From assembly GCA_029945375.1 (NCBI GenBank), contig CM057058.1, positions 2,728,001 to 2,792,000 on the forward strand: 64,000 nt of DNA, written 5' to 3'. The position numbers and the translations under genes were made by a program. Below, in pieces: positions 23,369-33,751 of this stretch (position 1 is the first letter of the stretch; each line of letters opens with the position of its first letter). The stretch is from Agaricus subrufescens (taxonomy: Eukaryota; Basidiomycota; Agaricomycetes; Agaricales; Agaricaceae). The notes under the pieces are model-generated. The model was given only the letters and a program-made list of their open reading frames with translations, made no database searches and had not been told where the DNA came from.

Positions 23369-24207
23369 TTAAAGTATTACCACATAGAATCCGCGTCCAC
23401 TGAACTCTATTTGCGTTCCACTGCCGCAATCCAACAGTCCTTCATTCATTGGAGTATTTTCCGACTTAGTCAAAAATGCGCCCGGATACAAAACGCGGTG
23501 CAAGAAGACGCGTGTTGAATGTGTGTACTATGACGCGTTTCTACTGTGATACATGTTCCAGTCTTGTTTGGTCTGAAGGCTCTCGCGATTAACTCGAGTT
23601 TGAGAGTATCGATTTCGGCATACCAGTAGCCTGTAAAGATACTACGGGAAATGGCGCTCTGAGTTGCAGTAGGAAAATGAGCATTATTCATTCATGAAAC
23701 CCATATTAATGGAACCGGTGCCAATAAGTGAAAAGTGAAACTAACATAAGGCACTTCATCAAGGCACTTTTGCAACATTACGTCGTCTCCGAGAAAGAGT
23801 CACCCGAACAAAGAACTCTATCTACCCGAGCATACAGTGTCCCTCTTCCCTCGAAGCATGGATCGAAAGACGTCAGTGGAAATGATGTTTACCGATTTTT
23901 GACATACAACCGTGTTCGAATGTCGAATTACACCGAAACGTGCAAACCGAAGCTCGACGATCCACATGAAGCACGATAAAAGCAATCCGATTGCATTGCG
24001 TTAGAAGTCGCCTGATGCTGGGTTCTTGTCACATTAGTCGGAGGAATTTCGGGATGGTTGTCATCAGTTGTTCTATACTGAGATCAGGAAGAAGATACTA
24101 TAATCGATGACGCTCGGGTTACTGATTATCTAAACGAGATTTCGAATCGCGAAGTGGACATAGATCCGACGCTTCAGTAACACTTTGTTTGTCATTCCCG
24201 TCTCCTC
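23369..24207. other. Intergenic stretch between ATP7 and hexokinase
   Basis: About 840 bp. It must hold the ATP7 3' UTR and the hexokinase promoter. One 83-codon open frame on the plus strand (23728-23979) has no recognised motif or splice support. Nothing else is evident. Confidence 0.5.
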
Positions 24208-26284
24208 ATGGCCTCCACTACTGCCTTTTCGCATCGATCGCCCAAGGAGGTTTATGAACATATCAACACTCAGTTTCAGCTCAGCAACGCCCAGTTGTTA
24301 GATCTTGCCAGGACGTTTCTTCATGAGTTCAAGCTCGGACTCGAGAGTTATGGACATGATATGGCAATGATGTATGCAACATTGGCACACCTCTGATGTA
24401 CTTCTCAACACGAGTTGTTATAGACCTACCTTCGTTACTGGCGTCCCGAATGGAACAGAGAAAGGGTACGCATCCCCTACGTGGCCTACATGGGATACAC
24501 TGTCCAAGTTGAAAAGGAATTCAGAACCTTTTTAGCTCTCGATCTTGGTGGAACAAACCTGTGAGCATATCGCCTTGCTTATATTCTCTGTCTGATACTG
24601 TTTGAAAGTCGTGTTTGTGAAGTCATCCTTAATGGCGACAAGACCTTTTCCTTGCGTCAACAAAAGTACAGAGTAACAGAGGCACTAAAGACTGGAGAAG
24701 CAACGGCCCTCTTCGGTATGTATACTATTAATCTTATCTTAGAACGCCTGCATTAATGTGCTCCGAATCTGTGATGGCTGATTATTTAGATTATCTGGCC
24801 GATTCCGTTGATGCATTCCTGACCACAGAGGCGGCATCTAATGACAATACAGCCCGCATGATACCTCTCGGTCTCACCTTCTCTTTTCCGGTCGAACAGA
24901 CAGCTTTAGATTCCGGAAAAATCCTAACCTGGACCAAAGGTTTTTCTGCCAGGAACGCGATAGGCAATGACGTCGTGAAACTTCTTCAAGATGCATTCGA
25001 TAGGAAACAGATGAACGTCAAGTGTGTTGCCCTCGTGAACGACGCGAGTGATGTCCCATTCATCTCCTGGCTCACTTTAATTGACGCAGAGTAGACTGTA
25101 GGTGCTTTACTATCCAGGGCGTATCAATCCGGAGGGTGCATTCTCGGGGCTATTTTTGGAACAGGGACTAATGGTGCATATGTCGAGGATGTAGGTGCGT
25201 TGACCGAGCGTCCAAAGATTAGAGCCGAAGCCCAACCTGTCTTACAGCCAAAATAAAGAAGATAGCCGGGAGCCCAGCGGCTGCCAAGGGTGGTTATATG
25301 GTTGTCAACACCGAGTGGGGGGGCTTCAATAATTCTGTGAGGCATCCTTCTAAAACTTAGAAAAGTCAGCTAGAACTATTCGCAGAGGTCGCATCTTCCT
25401 TCTACCCCACCGGATAATAGTCTTGATCGTCTCAGCATTAACCCGCGGTACCAAGCATTCGAAAAATTCATTTCGGGAATGTACCTCGGCGAAGTCACTC
25501 GTGGTGTCATCACTGCCCTCATCGATGCCTCTCCCAAACCGCTGCTTTTTAACGGAAAATTTACCCCTGCGATCAACAAACATTATGGCATCGACACCAG
25601 CTTCATAAGCGCTGTGGAATATGCTTGGTTAGGAAATAATACCTATTCTGATTCAATTGATTTACCGTTCACTGAATTCGAGAATGATGTGTTTTCGGCG
25701 GATATAAAGACAAGACTGGAGGCTGTTCGTAGGGCCATTGTCAAGGATCTGGGTTTCAAAGAAGACCAGGTGTCATTGAAAGATGCTGCGGTACATCTCC
25801 TCTTCTGTGTTTATCTTGTGATGTTGATTTGTCGCGTGCAACAGATTACTCGTTGGATCTGTAGTCTCGTTGCACGTAGGGCAGCTCACTTGAGTGGTGT
25901 TGCAGTTGCAGCCGTGTTACTCCAAACTGGCCGTGCAGTGCCGCCAGGTGAAAGCCATCAAGGATTGAAGGATGCTAATCAAAGAATTCCAGTTGGCGTG
26001 GATGGAAGGTAACAGGTTCGAAGGCTTGGCATCTGGTTCAACGCTGACCGCTTTCCCAAGCCTTGTTGAGAACTATCCCGGATTCCAGCCGATCTTACGA
26101 GAGTCGTTACGTTGTCTGGTCGGCGAGGATGTTGAAAGCAGGGTAGACATTGGCATGGCCAAAGACGGGAGCGGTGTTGGAGGTAAGATCCGTTTTCTTT
26201 CTCATTTCACTGTGTTCGCCTGCTGATGATGTCCACTTCGCAGCCGCACTTTGCGCGTTACAGGCCCTTAAACAGAAGTCATAA
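24208..26284 (+). CDS. Hexokinase
   Basis: Model of eleven exons: join(24208..24371, 24424..24465, 24525..24560, 24609..24715, 24790..25043, 25095..25194, 25248..25336, 25386..25790, 25845..26008, 26061..26182, 26244..26284), 507 aa. The enzyme phosphorylates hexoses with ATP at the entry to glycolysis. Motifs: PTFVTGVPNGTEKG; phosphate-1 loop LALDLGGTNLRV; sugar-binding LGLTFSFPVEQ and TKGF; catalytic Asp in ALVNDTVGALL; GAIFGTGTNGAYVEDV; NTEWGGFNN; LDRLSINPRYQAFEKFISGMYLGE; and the adenosine motif IGMAKDGSGVGAA. The intron at 25044-25094 has a GC donor, forced by the invariant NDTVG block. Which sugar is preferred cannot be told from sequence. Confidence 0.88.
25044..25094 (+). other. GC-AG intron in hexokinase
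   Basis: The exon ends with GTG AAC GAC and the next in-frame exon begins ACT GTA GGT, giving the invariant VNDTVG. The intron therefore starts GCGAGT and ends GAGTAG. Nearby GT dinucleotides give the wrong phase or interrupt the catalytic-Asp motif. Confidence 0.8.
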
Positions 26285-26386
26285 GAGTTGATAAGCTATT
26301 GCGATTAAATATAGCACTGAATAATAAGAGTAGTTGGTGATATGAACCCAAAAGTGAATGAATGGGGGTCATAGTTCTAAGTGTAG

Positions 26387-27475
26387 CTAGAATTTTGCAG
26401 GTATCTGATCTTTGGTGATATTTTCATAAATACTATTCACCTTACGCCAGTCCAATACCGACCAAAACTCCTTCAGCCATTGTTCCTTACCCCACACACC
26501 ATATCCGGCGCTCATCCAAGTGTGTTCATATACGGGAAGGCAGAAAAGCGGGTAAAGGAGTTCGCCCGAAGCCAATTCTCCGCGTTTATACTGCTTAGGA
26601 CGAGAGCCTTCTTTTTGGTAGACATTGGCGACTGTTGAGGTTGTACTCATGAATGAGGAATCCGAGTTCAGGCTGTCGGCACTGGAGGAAACCAGAGGCA
26701 TATCACTGTCCAGGAGACCGGAAGGAGGTTGAGATCCATGAGAAGGAGTATTTGGAGGCAATCTAGGGCCGTTTGATGATGGAGTAGCCTCGAGCTCCAT
26801 ATGCGTCCGCGAACGGATGAGGAGAGTACTCGGGCCATAGGTGGTCATTGTGGCAGTATTGCCTGCTTGGTCCGAGACGAACCATACCCAACCGTTGGTG
26901 AATGTCCCGAGGGCTGCGGCGGAGAAGGCGGAGCGGAGTTGTTCAATGCCACCGTGATGGTCGCGGAAGTTTGCCATTAGCTTTGACGTGATTTCGTGTT
27001 CGTATGTCGGGCTGTTGGGTGAGGGAGGTCTCTGCAAAGGCATATGAGGGATCAACCGGAAGAGAAGTCGGGAGAGAACCTACAAGACCATTAAGGAAGA
27101 AACTATTGTTAAGAGCCAAACTGGCATAGTTGAATGCAAGAATTTTACTTTTGTTGCCGGCGAGGTTGATGATAGTCTGAACGATCGTGCTGCTCTCTTC
27201 AGCGGTATCTATAGCAAGCGAAATTAACAACAGGGGTCACAGAGGAGTAGAGAGCAACGAGGCGTACGGGCGACCTGTTCATTTAGTCGTTCGAGTAAAC
27301 CATTCTGCCACTCGACCTGGACCTTGAGCGCGTCTGGCGGAAGAAATTTGCCAAGTCCCTTCTCGACCGGATATGGTAATGTCTGGGGCTGGTGCAGCCT
27401 GCGTCTGCCGAGGGTGGGCACAGCGGACGGAGCCCTCGCAGAGGCTGAGGAGAGGCGCAGGCCGAGTCGCTGCAT
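26387..27475 (-). CDS. SOD-fold mitochondrial ribosomal protein (mS42/mS43 type)
   Basis: Model: complement(join(26387..27031, 27084..27208, 27268..27475)), 325 aa. The protein begins with an arginine/serine presequence (MQRLGLRLSSASARAPS) for mitochondrial import. It then follows the Fe/Mn superoxide dismutase fold: LPYPVEKGLGKFLPPDAL, FNYASLALNNSFFL, TNGWVWFVSD, and CLPVYEHTWMSAGYG with EFWSVLDWRKVN. The usual DVWEH metal site is PVYEH here, so the metal-ligand Asp is lost, and an ~80-residue Ser/Pro-rich insert splits the C-terminal domain. This pattern matches yeast Mrp1/Rsm26 small-subunit proteins rather than an active dismutase. The start at 27475 was chosen for the presequence; an in-frame ATG lies upstream. 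Confidence 0.82.
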
Positions 27476-27592
27476 GTCTGTACAAATGTCCTGCAGAAGC
27501 CGAGCATTTTGGGCCGACGCGCCTGTTTGGCGGTGTTTGGCTGGGCCCCTGGCCACGTCGGACGCGATGACGGCTGCTCATTAGCACTCCCC
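27476..27592. promoter_or_regulatory. Short bidirectional promoter region
   Basis: Only 117 bp separate the start codons of the divergent mitoribosomal protein gene (minus) and OST2 (plus). Both 5' UTRs and both core promoters must fit in, or overlap, this interval and the first exons. No TATA box is visible. Confidence 0.6.
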
Positions 27593-28054
27593 ATGCCTCC
27601 CAAGTCTGCGCCCGAAAAGGCTCGATCGCCCGTCGAGTCGCTATGGAAAGCCTACAACGAGGAAACCCCCGACCGCCTCAAATTCGTCGACTCGTTCCTT
27701 CTCTTCCTCATGCTTTCTGGCATCGTCCAGTTCCTGTATTGCATTCTGGTCATCAATTACCCCTTTAATGCCTTCTTGGCGGGGTGCGTATACGTCCTGT
27801 CTGCACGACCATTACGTTCAACGCGTCTTTAGCTTTTCCAGCACTGTCGGTCAATTCGTTTTGACTGCTTCCCTGCGATCTCAGGTCAACCCCGCCAACC
27901 AAGGCGAATTCAAGGAAGTTTCTCCGGAAAGGTCTGTTTACCTGTCCACCGTTGGTAGCAGTAACAGTGATAACATGCCCGATTCAGAGCTTTCGCAGAC
28001 TTTGCTTTAGGATCGATTGTTCTCCATTTCTTTGTGTACAACTTCTTAGGCTGA
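27593..28054 (+). CDS. OST2: Oligosaccharyltransferase subunit DAD1/Ost2
   Basis: Model: join(27593..27783, 27833..27931, 27988..28054), 118 aa. Ost2/DAD1 is an essential small membrane subunit of the ER oligosaccharyltransferase that N-glycosylates nascent proteins. Visible features: a cytosolic N-terminus with YNEETPDRLKFVDSFL, the first membrane segments LFLMLSGIVQFLYCILV and FNAFLAGFSSTVGQFVL, the conserved TASLRSQVNPAN with FKEVSPERAFADF, and the end VLHFFVYNFLG. Length and hydrophobic profile match the family exactly. Confidence 0.93.
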
Positions 28055-28161
28055 GAACAAAATAGTATTTGCCGAGGCTTAAGCAGGGCGAATGACGAGT
28101 ATGTTACATTCTTGAACATGACAGAGAGAGATTCAGTCCAGTGTTATCCAAGCTCAAAGAG

Positions 28162-28654
28162 TCACCGCTGTCGCTCGAAGGAGGAAGAACGCTGCGGGTA
28201 AAGTTAGTTTGAAGTTCACGAGAACCACACGCATAGACTTACGCCGAAAATAACCACTGCAAAATCAAAGATATATTCGCCTACACAGAGAGCGGGTGAG
28301 GGATGGAAACCAATGTCAGCAGCAGGGATAACGGACCGAATTCGAGGTAGCTGCGCAGGAGTTCTGGAGGATTGTATGTCAGTGAAACGCGGAGACAGTG
28401 TACCAATGGTTGCGTACGACGGATATCCTTGTTAGGCACTTGAGCCAGAGCGGGTCTGAATTATGATTAGAGTTCAACAGAGCCTATGGACAGCAACGGG
28501 AGACATGTGCGTACGTGAGGCCTGTAGTGCGTTTCACTCCGGCCAGAAATGCGCTGATGAGAATGGCATCAAAGCCAATATATACTAGAGAGGTGCGAGT
28601 GAGCAGATAGACTCCGCCGAGGGAGAGGGCAGTCGAACCCAGTTTTCCAAGCAT
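28162..28654 (-). CDS. ATG44: Mitofissin (Atg44/Mdi1 family, formerly DUF1748)
   Basis: Model of six small exons: complement(join(28162..28191, 28243..28280, 28337..28363, 28418..28455, 28515..28584, 28639..28654)), 72 aa, close to the 73 residues of fission-yeast Atg44. Mitofissin sits in the mitochondrial intermembrane space and drives membrane fission for mitophagy. The peptide reads MLGKLVYIGFDAILISAFLA, then GVKRTTGLTP, PNKDIRQLLRSYLEFGEYIF and DFAVVIFG. This matches the family pattern: a hydrophobic first helix with FDAxLIS, then GxKRxTG, then a YLxxGExxFD amphipathic helix. No exon exceeds 70 nt, so no long open frame marks the gene. It converges with OST2, 107 bp between stops. All five introns are canonical and all phases agree. 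Confidence 0.82.
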
Positions 28655-28909
28655 TTGGGAGTAACTCCAAGCTATGTGTGCTTATATAACCCCAGAGCCT
28701 TGTCGATAACGTGCAAGCTTCTAGCTTCTCTACATTCTATTGTCCCGCTCATGCGAAAGTACAACACAGTCACAGGCAGTTGAGTGCAAATTAGATTCAG
28801 AATCACCTCTAGTACACTTGTGATTGCAGTGTAAGGGCTAGTCAAGCTCCCAAAAACACGTACTCATGAATACCGACTCTAGCTTTAAATTTAGACCAGA
28901 ATGCCTACT

Positions 28910-31356
28910 ATGAAGTGGCCTATTTGGCACACACTCGTTGCTGCTGCCGTCTTCTTCCCTGCCCACTCGGCTACTACTTTTCCTGACTGCATCAATGGCC
29001 CTTTGAAAGCCACCCCTGTCTGCGATTTGACGAAGGATCCAGCTACTCGCGCCCGGACTCTGATACAAATGTTCACCGACGATGAACTCATTGGAAATGG
29101 CGACAATACATCCCCTGGAGTACCTCGACTCGGATTACCTCCATATGAATGGTGGTCTGAAGCTTTAGTAAGTTCCGTAAATTGGACGTCAAGCCTCCTT
29201 GACACACGTATATCTGTAGCATGGTGTTGGACACAGTCCTGGTGTAACATTTGCGCCTTCGGGTAATTTTAGCTCATCGACCTCCTTTCCCCAGCCCATC
29301 GTTATTGGTGCGGCTTTTGATGACGACCTAGTTAGAGCTGTGGCTAGTGTCATTAGTACCGAAGCTCGGGCTTTCAATAACTTTGGTCGCGCCGGCCTTA
29401 ACTTTTTTACGCCCAACATCAATCCTTTCAAAGATCCTCGTTGGGGTCGTGGTCAAGAGACACCAGGAGAGGATCCCTTCCACCTCTCGCAATACGTTTA
29501 CCATCTAATCGATGGTTTGCAGGGTGGCATCGACCCCAGGCCCTACATCAAAGTTGCTGCGGATTGTAAACACTTTGCCGCTTATGACTTGGAAAACTGG
29601 GAGGGTATCGACCGGTTCCACTTTGATGCTCAAGTTTCGCAACAGGACCTTAGCGAATATTATCTCCCTCCGTTCCAAAGTTGTGTACGTGATGCTAAAG
29701 CAGCATCTGTCATGTGCAGCTATAACTCGGTCAATGGAATCCCATCTTGCGCGAGCACCTACCTTCTTCAAGACATATTGAGGGATGCCTGGGGTTTCGA
29801 TGATGATCGTTGGGTTACATCCGACTGTTGGGCTCTCGACAAGATATTCGATAGTCACAACTTCACTCACTCGTATGCTGAGGCGGCTGCTATTGCACTG
29901 AAGGCAGGGACCGATATAGATTGCGGCAGTACTTTTGCGGATCATTTGCCTTTAGCCTTCAATCAGTCGTTAATAACAAGAGATGACCTGGAACGAGCCT
30001 TCGTGAGGCAATATACGTCATTAATGAGGTATATCTTTGTATACACCGCTTACCTGCTGCAACTGACAAGTTGTCTGTTAGACTCGGCTACTTTGATCCT
30101 CCCGGGTCTCAGCCTTACCGGCAACTCGATTGGTCCGATGTCAATAAACCAGAAGCTCAAGCCCTTGCCCACCGGGCTGCCGTCGAGGGGCTAGTCCTCC
30201 TGAAAAACGATGGTCTATTGCCACTCTCACCGCATGGAAAGACTGTAGCTATTATCGGACCCTACACGAATGCGACAACTGCTATGCAAGGCAACTACTT
30301 CGGAAAAGCTCCTTTTATCGTCACTCTATTCCAAGGTGCCCAAGAGGCTGGTTTCAACGTGATATCTGCCGCTGGGACGAAAGTTAACGGCACATCTTCT
30401 ACCGGTTTCGCGGAAGCCATCCGTATTGCCCAATTGGCTGATATGATAGTCTTTGCAGGAGGTATTGACAATACTCTCGAGCTAGAAGGCCTTGACCGTG
30501 ACACTATCTCGTGGCCTGGGAACCAGTTGGATTTGGTGAAGGACCTTGCTTCTCTCGGAAAACCCTTGGTTGTAGTGCAGTTTGGTGGCGGTCAAGTTGA
30601 CGACACCGAAATTCTAGCGAATGACAACGTAAGAAATGTTATATTGGGAGACCTCGTAAATTGATAAAGCACGCGCAGGTTCAAGCAATCATTTGGGCTG
30701 GTTATCCTGGCCAAAGCGGTGGGACGGCTATTTTTGACATAATGACTGGAACCACTGCACCTGCTGGTCGATTACCAGTTACCCAGTATCCCGCGGAATA
30801 TACCCAACAGGTCAGGATGACGGACATGTCGCTTCGTCCGAGTCGCGACAACCCAGGTAGGACTTACAAGTGGTATAAGACACCAGTCCTGGAATACGGA
30901 CATGGTCTCCACTTTACTTCGTTTGAGTTCTCGTGGCAGAGACAACCTACTGCGGAATACAACATTCAACATCTAATTCGTGTCGGCCACTCTAGATTCT
31001 TGGATCTGGCCTCCTTCGACACGTTCGAGATATGCGTGCGAAACGCCGGAAACACAACATCGGACTATGTTGGTCTACTGTTCCTTAGTGGAGACAGTGG
31101 GCCTGGGCCACAACCCATTAAGTCTTTGGTGGCCTATTCGCGGGCACATGACATACAGGGAGGGTCTTCGGCCATCCTTACTCTAAAAGTGACTCTTGGA
31201 TCAATCGCGCGTGTCGACAAAGATGGAGACCTTTGGCTGTTCCCGGGCCGCTATCGATTGGCTGTTGATACCAAAGACGGTGTCTTGACCCACTCGTTTC
31301 TTTTGGTCGGCAACTCTGAGTGTATTTATCGATTCCCACGAGACAAGTCTCCGTAA
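28910..31356 (+). CDS. GH3 exo-1,4-beta-xylosidase, copy 2
   Basis: Model: join(28910..29167, 29220..30028, 30082..30628, 30679..31356); an ATG at 28901 would add three residues (766 aa). The exon sizes are nearly those of copy 1 (809-nt second exon in both), so the two are true paralogues. A signal peptide is clear (MKWPIWHTLVAAAVFFPAHSA). The GH3 landmarks are all present: RWGRGQETPGEDP, CKHFAAYDLENWEGIDR, VEGLVLLKNDG, AGYPGQSGG and NPGRTYKWY. The nucleophile block reads WVTSDCWALD, where the catalytic Asp of SDC is kept but the usual DA after it is WA. At the stop the sequence CCGTAAGT is also a perfect donor; splicing to 31403 would replace the stop with a ~17-residue tail. Confidence 0.88.
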
Positions 31357-31774
31357 GTTGTGTTCTTCCGATTTCCTCAGGTAGTGTTCACCTAAATGTT
31401 AGACAACCACGAGTTGCCCAATACGATCAACCGCCACAAGTTGCATTTGAGTCGCACTGAAGCTAGGATAGTTATCGTGAACAATGTACCCACTTGTCTG
31501 TGCCGCCACGTTTGTAATTGAACTCAGTACACGTCGCTTAGTGACACGCGGGCAGTCCACGTGCTTGGCTGCCCTGCGTAAGTGTTATCATCATCGCCAT
31601 TGTTGTATTTAATCTACACTGTTGTCACTCATTTCCATAACCTCACGATGAGGGTGCAGATGCTCTGGAGGTCGTCACGGTACCAGCGAGAGGACGCCCG
31701 TTTGATGGCTGCGACTATGACGTAAGCATTTACGCTTTATGCGTGGGTCAAGCTCAGCCTCTGTATATTCCAGC

Positions 31775-33500
31775 ATGTCGTCCAGGCCCCCGTCGCCTCT
31801 CCGCACAAAGGGCTACTTCAGTGCCCCCTTCGAGCGTTTCGTGCGCGAAGAATCCTCAGAGGGGCCTGGCGCATTCACTCTCCTCGGTGTGTCCCCACCC
31901 TGACTTGTAGAGCTTGGCTAACGTTGTCCCAGACACCGTAGAAACATATTTCGACTCCCACGTAGACCTTTTCCAGCGCAAGCTCCAGCAGCACCTGCAG
32001 AAACATGGCGACCGTCTCAAACTCAAGGCGGAGGAGACGTTCAAGATCAAAGACCTTTCAGGCGATTTATTGGCCGAGAACTTCGAACGAGAAATCAAGA
32101 ATTTCAAGCTAAAGGTGTGTCGCTCGCGTAATACTCCGCCAGCGCTTTTTTATGAGGCTTTCTAGATCTCAAAACGTATGACAAAGCTGGCTGCTTCATG
32201 GCAGTCTGCAAAGGTCGTCCGTACGCGGGAGAAAGTTTCATTTTTCTTCGGCGTTATGTCCCTGCTTTTCACCGCGCTTATGTTTGGTATGCATCCCGAG
32301 TGCGTAGCGGTGGCGTGCCAAGTTTGATGTGATGCTAATGTATATGTTATACAGATGGGTCCACATTGCGTATACGGTTCTGAGCCTCTACCTCCTACCC
32401 CTCCGCTTCATCACCTACAAGCAACGAGCCTGGCACTACTTCCTCTTTGACCTCTGTTACTATATTAACGTCATCAACCTCATCTACATCTGGCTTCTTC
32501 CTTCCAACGCCGCCCTTTTCGTCGCGTGTTATTGTCTCTCGCATGGTCCACTCGCCAGCGCCGTTATCACTTGGAGAAATAGTCTCGTATTCCATGATCA
32601 GGATAAAGTGACCTCACTATTCATTCACGTCTATGCACCCTTCACTTTTACTGTGATCAGGTTTGTTTGATCTTTCATATCCATTATCATATATTCAACC
32701 ACCCGATTTCCAGACATTTCTATCCTGGGGCGAGCGAGCGCTTCCCAGCCCTACTGAAGATATCATACTTGGATCCTGTTCGTGCCTTGTTGTTGAGTGG
32801 CGCAATATGTATGTCAGTTTCTCCAACCCGCCTTAATGTGTTAACAATGTGCCTGTCAGATTGCAGCTGGCAACTACTCTATTACAAGTTCGTTCTCGTC
32901 GACCGTAGGCACAAAATCGAGTCAGGAGAGAGGACAACCTCATTTTCGTACCTACTTAATGACCAACGCGGCGCTATCGGAAAGTTTTTATCCTCAATTC
33001 CGCCTAAGCATCGCGAGAAAGGGTTTATCGTTGGTCAATTGGGTAAGCTCATACACTCTAGCAAGGGAATCAGTGGCTTATCCTCGTTTCTCCCAGTATA
33101 TGCTGTGTTGACCGTCTTACCTGCTGTGCTGCTGTTGTACAATAGCCCGATCTGGAGCGGAGGTTTTTTGATTTTAATCTTCGCCGTAAGCGTCTGGAAT
33201 GGTGGTGGCTTTTATATTGAAGTTTTCGGCCGCAAGTAAGTCCTTGTCGACTTTTATAATTCAAATCTCTGACCATCGTGCAGGTTCGAGCGCGAATTGG
33301 AGGCATTACGCAAAGAACTGGCGGAATCAACTACCCGGTCTTCGGGTACTTCCACACCTATCCTTGTGACTCCCATGGAAACCGACAGTTCATCCGTCGG
33401 CTCAATGTCGCCCGAGAGTCTATCTGTGCCACTCACTTGTATCCACTCGTCTGACGAAAGCTGTAACTCGAGCTTGAATCAAGATATCAAGACTGACTGA
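31775..33500 (+). CDS. GPC1: Glycerophosphocholine acyltransferase
   Basis: Model: join(31775..31886, 31933..32114, 32166..32299, 32355..32660, 32714..32808, 32860..33235, 33284..33500), 473 aa. Gpc1 acylates glycerophosphocholine with acyl-CoA to make lysophosphatidylcholine in the ER, part of phosphatidylcholine remodelling. Recognised: a cytosolic N-terminal region with VDLFQRKLQQHLQKHGDRLK, FFFGVMSLLFTALM, HPEWVHIAYTVLSLYLLPLR, the family hallmark WHYFLFDLCYYINVINLIY, and several more membrane helices. The tail is Ser/Thr-rich. An ATG at 31648 joined through a canonical intron (31722-31773) would be in frame and add 25 residues; it may only be a 5' UTR exon. Confidence 0.88.
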
Positions 33501-33751
33501 GCCTATGCACAACCTCACATTCTATTTATGACAGAATATTACGACCCATTTTAACGTTAGATAACCTTTCCACTGAGTGTTGCTTGTCGAGTGCTTTCGG
33601 TAGTGGACAACCATGCTGCACTACACGTGTAATTTGTACCTTCTTTCTCTTCGTTATTGTAATGGATTTACTTGAAGTGCTTAGTCCGATGTTTTTTGTA
33701 TACTGGTCTATAATATGGAACTGTTGGTACAGCCTCGGCTGTTTTCTCCTT

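Noticed and set aside
26009..26060. GGTTCGA sequences as possible tRNA B boxes (also near 33283 and 45530)
   Set aside because: They lie in introns or exons of supported genes and no matching A box or cloverleaf can be drawn.
29825..29835. Idea that GH3 copy 2 lost its nucleophile
   Set aside because: The nucleophile is the Asp of the SDC motif, which is present; only a residue two positions later differs.
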